DNA of 9,776 nt from positions 1 to 9,776 of the forward strand of contig JAKLJM010000056.1 of NCBI GenBank assembly GCA_023151145.1. Reading direction: 5' to 3'. Made by a program: the position numbers and the translations under genes. Position 1 is the first letter of the stretch, and every line of letters begins with the position of its first letter. This stretch comes from Bacteriovoracaceae bacterium (GTDB lineage Bacteria > Bdellovibrionota > Bacteriovoracia > Bacteriovoracales > Bacteriovoracaceae). Below the pieces are notes generated by a model. The model was not told the DNA's origin, did not search any database, and was given only the letters and a program-made list of their open reading frames with translations. Positions 6,416-9,776 of the stretch are shown one piece after another.

Positions 6416-8695
6416 TTAGAAGTTTAAAAGCTTTCTCAATGTCTCTTCCACATGGGAAACCTGAGGAAGGATTAAATCTTCTAGGGCCGGGTTATAAGCA
6501 CAGTGAACATCGAGAGCACCCACTCTTAAAATCGGTGCATCTAATAACTCAAAACACTCTTCATTCACTCTTGCTGCAATTTCTCCAGCAAATCCAGAAG
6601 TTTTGTGTTCTTCGTGACAGATCATTAAACGATGAGTTTTAGATAATGATTTTTGAATAGCTGCAAAATCATATGGAGCAAGAGTTCTTAGATCGATAAC
6701 TTCTACCGACTTTCCTTCAGCTTCTAATTTCTTAGCCGCTTCAATTGATTTTTGAACTAGGGCACCCCAAGCAACGATCGTAGCATCTGATCCTTCGCGA
6801 GCGATACGCGCTTTTCCAAATGGAATCATATATTCTTCACCTGGATCTGCAGCTCTATTGTAACCTTGATAATATAAGTGTTTGTGCTCTAAGAACATAA
6901 CTGGATCATCTCCATGAATCGCTGTTCTTAATAACCCTGCAGCGTCTGCTGAGTTTGATGGAAACGCAACTCTTATTCCTGGAACGTGAGTAAATAATGA
7001 TTCACCTGATTGTGAGTGATAAATCGAGCCACCTTTTAAGTAACCACCGATTGGTACACGCACGACCATCGGACATTTAAAATCCCCACCTGAGCGGTAA
7101 CGAAGTGTCGCCATTTCGTTTTTTAATTGCATATAGGCAGTCCAGATATAATCAAAGAATTGAATTTCAACTACTGGCTTAATTCCACGAATGGCCATAC
7201 CAATGGCGCGACCAATGATGTTGGCTTCTGCTAAAGGTGAGTTAAATACTTGACCGTCACGAGATTCACGTTGAACGTTTGCCGTTAATTTAAATACTCC
7301 CCCCTTACCTTTTAGGTCTGGGTTATTTAATCTTTCTTTTTCAAAGAAGTCGGCAACGTCTTCACCAAACATTCTGAGCATTGGATTTTTTGCAAACTCC
7401 GTGCGTAGAACTTTATTGATTGAAGCCGCCATTGGTACATCGTCTTTTCCAGTGAAGTTAGGGGCTTTATCAAAATTAGCTCCCGTCATATCTACGTCGT
7501 GAGAATATAAGTGATCCATCACTGTATTAAGTTCAGGCCATGGAGTTGTTAATGCTTTTTCCATGTCTGCTCTAACGTTAGCAGCACATTCATCTAAGAT
7601 TTCTTGTCTTTCTTTTTCTGTGATGATTCCTGCTTCAACTAAGAATTTTGGATAAGAATTAAAAACTTCTATACGCGCTTCTTCGGCAAGCTCTGCCTTA
7701 GTTCTATACATTCCATGATCGTCTGATAGTGAATGCGAATATGGTCTAGTAACAGATGCGTGAACAAGTGCTGGCATACGAGTTTTTCTCATATACTTCA
7801 CACACTCAACCATCGTTGCATAAGATTCAATTGGACATGATCCATTACATGTATAAATTTTTAAGTTAGGAAAGTTCGCTAGTGTATAAGAAATTGATCC
7901 ACCTGGAACTTGAACCGTTGATGGAGTTGAAATGGCAAAACCATTATCTTCCACCATAAATAGAACTGGAAGTTTATTTACACAAGCAGTTGTTAGTCCT
8001 TCCCAGAACTCTCCTTGAGCAATTGTTCCGTCCCCGGTAGAAACGTAAATAATTTCATCATCATTAAATTTATAATTTGAAACATCAACTTTATGTTCAT
8101 CTCTTAATGTTTGAAACCATCTTCCTGCTTCAGCTAATCCGCAAGCTTGAAGAAATTGAGTTCCCGTACAAGACGACTTGTTCACGACATTGTATTTAAC
8201 ATGTCCCCAGTGCGCTGGCATTTGTCTTCCGTGAGACGCCATATCTCCAGTATTTCCATTCGCCTGGCAAAGCATTTCGTAAGGAGTAACACCTAATCCA
8301 AGATTTAGTGCGCGATCGCGGTAATAACAAATAAAATAGTCATAGGCAGATTTCATCGCCATCGCCGCAGCTGTGTTAATCCCTTCATGGCCTGCGCCCG
8401 AGATTTGAAAGAAAGCTTTTGATTGCTTCTTCATGGTGATTTCAGCATCGTCGGTTTTTCTTGATGTATAAACGTTTTTTAACATCGCAATCATTTCTGA
8501 TTTTCCGAGTCCGTATTTTTTAGCAAGATCTAATTTTTTCTGGATCTCAGCTTTTGATGAATTTGTCGTTGTTGATTTTGTCGATGATTTCATGACAGCT
8601 TCCTTCGCTAAAACTTTGGCTTTTTCTGGTGCATTTTTGTGAGGAGCTTTTTTGCTCGGGATTTTTGTCGTTGATTTTTTTGATTTGTGCAACAT
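6416..8695 (-). CDS. Fused alpha/beta 2-oxoacid dehydrogenase E1 (thiamine diphosphate enzyme)
   Basis: E1 uses thiamine diphosphate to decarboxylate a 2-oxoacid and passes the acyl group to the lipoyl arm of E2. Here both E1 chains are one 759-residue protein. The alpha part (about 90-400) has the ThDP/Mg motif from GDG (221-223) to EDN (249-251), and a loop RPYSHSLSDDHGMYR (317-331) like the regulated loop of branched-chain or pyruvate E1-alpha. The beta part (about 418-755) has GEDVADF (444-450), SPLAEANIIGRAIGMA (486-501) with the conserved Glu490, and YHSQSGE (559-565) with the conserved His560. Residues 1-50 are an unusual Lys/Ser/Thr tail (13 Lys in the first 48). The substrate could be pyruvate or branched-chain 2-oxoacids; the sequence alone does not settle it. 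No E2 or E3 gene is adjacent. The start at 8695 has an AGGG SD, but Met35 is a rival start with a stronger SD. Confidence 0.93.
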   Translation of the reverse strand: MLHKSKKSTTKIPSKKAPHKNAPEKAKVLAKEAVMKSSTKSTTTNSSKAEIQKKLDLAKKYGLGKSEMIAMLKNVYTSRKTDDAEITMKKQSKAFFQISGAGHEGINTAAAMAMKSAYDYFICYYRDRALNLGLGVTPYEMLCQANGNTGDMASHGRQMPAHWGHVKYNVVNKSSCTGTQFLQACGLAEAGRWFQTLRDEHKVDVSNYKFNDDEIIYVSTGDGTIAQGEFWEGLTTACVNKLPVLFMVEDNGFAISTPSTVQVPGGSISYTLANFPNLKIYTCNGSCPIESYATMVECVKYMRKTRMPALVHASVTRPYSHSLSDDHGMYRTKAELAEEARIEVFNSYPKFLVEAGIITEKERQEILDECAANVRADMEKALTTPWPELNTVMDHLYSHDVDMTGANFDKAPNFTGKDDVPMAASINKVLRTEFAKNPMLRMFGEDVADFFEKERLNNPDLKGKGGVFKLTANVQRESRDGQVFNSPLAEANIIGRAIGMAIRGIKPVVEIQFFDYIWTAYMQLKNEMATLRYRSGGDFKCPMVVRVPIGGYLKGGSIYHSQSGESLFTHVPGIRVAFPSNSADAAGLLRTAIHGDDPVMFLEHKHLYYQGYNRAADPGEEYMIPFGKARIAREGSDATIVAWGALVQKSIEAAKKLEAEGKSVEVIDLRTLAPYDFAAIQKSLSKTHRLMICHEEHKTSGFAGEIAARVNEECFELLDAPILRVGALDVHCAYNPALEDLILPQVSHVEETLRKLLNF
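8601..8605 (-). promoter_or_regulatory. Strong internal SD before Met35 of the E1 gene, alternative start
   Basis: AAGGA (8601-8605; AAGGAAG when read longer) lies 7 bases before the in-frame ATG at 8591-8593, which is codon 35. It is a better SD match than the one at the upstream start. Initiation here would give a 725-residue enzyme without the first part of the Lys-rich tail, and all catalytic parts would remain. It could instead be a chance effect of the Lys-Glu codons. Confidence 0.4.
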
Positions 8696-8702
8696 GGCAA
8701 CA

Positions 8703-8706
8703 CCCT
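8703..8706 (-). promoter_or_regulatory. SD for the 759-residue start of the E1 gene
   Basis: On the minus strand AGGG lies 7 bases before the ATG at 8693-8695. Spacing is ideal and the match is moderate, so the long reading with its basic tail is credible. Confidence 0.5.
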
Positions 8707-8735
8707 ATGGTTTTCACTTTAATTTAATGAGCTCT

Positions 8736-8765
8736 ACATTACCTTAAAGAGGGTGATTTTGTCTA
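8736..8765 (-). promoter_or_regulatory. Possible sigma-70-like promoter of the E1 gene
   Basis: The 88-base gap between the barrel gene and E1 contains TAGACA (8760-8765, 5 of 6 to the -35 consensus) and, 18 bases downstream, TAATGT (8736-8741, only 3 of 6 to the -10 consensus). Transcription would begin near 8729, leaving a leader of about 33 bases. The weak -10 keeps this tentative; E1 could also be read through from the barrel gene, since I see no good terminator between them. Confidence 0.25.
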
Positions 8766-8783
8766 AAATTCAGTGGGAAAAAC

Positions 8784-9776
8784 TTAAAAACCAGATGAGA
8801 AAGTCATAGCAAAACGGCGATCTTCTTGGCCGCGGAAGCTAGAAGACGTTGTATCAACAGCATAGGTGGTTAAATCAAACTCTAATTTACGGTGCTTGAT
8901 TCCAAGTCCCGCAGAGCCAAAGCCATCGCCATAACCAAAACGCATAAAGAAAACCCTTGCGAAATCTAGCTCCATTCCGAGCAAAATTTTTCGAGTGGTC
9001 GAAATATCAGGAAATTTTTGCGATAGATCTTTATAATTCACTTCTAAATGTACTCTGGTCGTTTGACCAATTTGTGGAGTAATTGAAAAGCCGACATCTA
9101 CAGTGCTCTTAATTTTATTAGGCTCTCCTCCATCACGAACAGCCATGGAAAAACCCTTATTCGACATATTGTGAAGAGTGGCTGCAAAAGTTGGAAGAAA
9201 GACAACGGGAAATGTTAATTTCGCACCACCTGTTAGAATAAGCCCTGTTCCTTTTTTGTATTGTGAATCTGGAACATCTAACGTCACTTGTGGATTTACA
9301 GAACCATAAGCCTCTGAACGAGATAATAAAATTGCCGAAATTCCAGCTTTAAAAACTCCACCGAAAAGTGAAAAATTTAAAGCAGCATAAGGACCGTGAT
9401 CTAATCGATCTGCATACTCAAAACCAGTAGGACTAGTTGAGTTTGTAACAGTACTTCTAATTCTTTTTGAAAATAAATAGCCCATACTAAAATAACGGGC
9501 CGTAAAATTCGGAATGGCATGGAGTCTTGAATGGCTGATTAAGCCTGGTGAATTCTTTAAAAGATCTCTTTGACCATCTAAAGAAAAACCTTTCATTAGT
9601 CCGCCAGGAACATCAGACGCTTTTCCTCCTGCCGCAGAATCAAGCCAGCCTTTGTTTAGTTCCAAATGAAAATTTGATAAATGTAGATGAGGATAACGAA
9701 CACTTCCAAGACCTGCCGGATTATAAAATGCAGCAGAGGCATCATCCGCTCTGGCGATATAAGCATTCCCCATGGC
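8784..9776 (-). CDS. Outer-membrane beta-barrel protein (PorV/UPF0164/FadL-like), 5' end outside window
   Basis: Three hundred and thirty codons are visible. The N-terminal motif AMGNAYIARADDASAAFYNPAGL (written in parts: AMGNAYIA, ADDASAAFYNPAGL) is the family signature found just after the signal peptide in PorV/UPF0164/FadL-type barrels. The ATG at 9771-9773 is therefore an internal conserved Met: the frame stays open through the last codon (GCC, Ala), and the true start with its signal peptide lies beyond the right edge. The rest shows alternating aromatic and polar strands with Gly/Asn turns, for example FFMRFGYGDGFGSAGLGIK and LEFDLTTYAVD. The chain ends in Phe (FAMTFSSGF), as barrel proteins recognised by the BAM machinery usually do. 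Ligand and role are unknown: lipid transport, or a secretion accessory like PorV, are family possibilities. It lies upstream of E1 on the same strand, with an 88-base gap. Confidence 0.8.
   Translation of the reverse strand, partial: AMGNAYIARADDASAAFYNPAGLGSVRYPHLHLSNFHLELNKGWLDSAAGGKASDVPGGLMKGFSLDGQRDLLKNSPGLISHSRLHAIPNFTARYFSMGYLFSKRIRSTVTNSTSPTGFEYADRLDHGPYAALNFSLFGGVFKAGISAILLSRSEAYGSVNPQVTLDVPDSQYKKGTGLILTGGAKLTFPVVFLPTFAATLHNMSNKGFSMAVRDGGEPNKIKSTVDVGFSITPQIGQTTRVHLEVNYKDLSQKFPDISTTRKILLGMELDFARVFFMRFGYGDGFGSAGLGIKHRKLEFDLTTYAVDTTSSSFRGQEDRRFAMTFSSGF

Noticed and set aside
6391..6642. Plus-strand open frame of 83 codons
   Set aside because: It lies opposite the conserved C-terminal end of the E1 enzyme and has no family resemblance.
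8754..8772. Imperfect palindrome after the barrel gene stop, considered as a terminator
   Set aside because: The stem has only six or so pairs with a mismatch, is A+T-only apart from one G-C pair, and no T-run follows on the minus strand.
1..9776. CRISPR arrays, tRNA or rRNA genes, insertion-sequence ends
   Set aside because: No regularly spaced direct repeats, no tRNA-like or rRNA segments and no transposase frame were seen; intergenic space totals fewer than 300 bases.

Overview
The window holds four protein genes, all on the minus strand, and no RNA genes, CRISPR arrays or insertion sequences that I can see. From the right edge to the left, in transcription order, they are: an outer-membrane beta-barrel protein cut at its 5' end by the window edge (8784-9776); a fused alpha/beta 2-oxoacid dehydrogenase E1 (6416-8695); a large glycine-rich lipoprotein (3832-6243); and a very large SpvB/TcdB-type YD-repeat (Rhs-like) protein whose 3' end runs off the left edge (1-3828).

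The window divides into two parts. The right part (about 6416-9776) looks like ordinary chromosome: a metabolic enzyme next to an envelope protein, with lines I counted by hand mostly at 40-48% G+C. A strong intrinsic terminator at 6352-6387 closes it. The left part (1-6243) is much more A+T-rich (hand-counted lines 15-35% G+C) and holds two genes only 3 bases apart, almost certainly one operon. Both products carry export signals. The first is a lipoprotein with a Lys/Asn/Ser-rich body, 12 cysteines after the lipobox Cys, and a collagen-like, glycine-rich C-terminal part. The second has a Sec signal peptide, a degenerate SpvB N-terminal domain, four calcium-loop-like FG-GAP/VCBS motifs, a TcdB-middle-like segment and YD repeats. 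This is the order of parts in the B component of Tc toxins. The variable C-terminal end, where a toxin or effector would sit, lies outside the window.

Organism (inference): a Gram-negative bacterium with an outer membrane and a low-G+C genome. The fused E1, the beta-barrel family and the A+T-rich surface-protein operon would fit Bdellovibrionota, for example the Bacteriovorax/Peredibacter group, but nothing in the window proves this. If it is a predator of that kind, the lipoprotein/SpvB-YD pair is the most interesting content: a candidate surface-displayed or secreted toxin-shell system that does not match any described system I can name.

How the genes work together: the two left genes probably act as one envelope or secreted module. 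The E1 enzyme and the barrel protein appear unrelated to that module and to each other, apart from being close together on the same strand.
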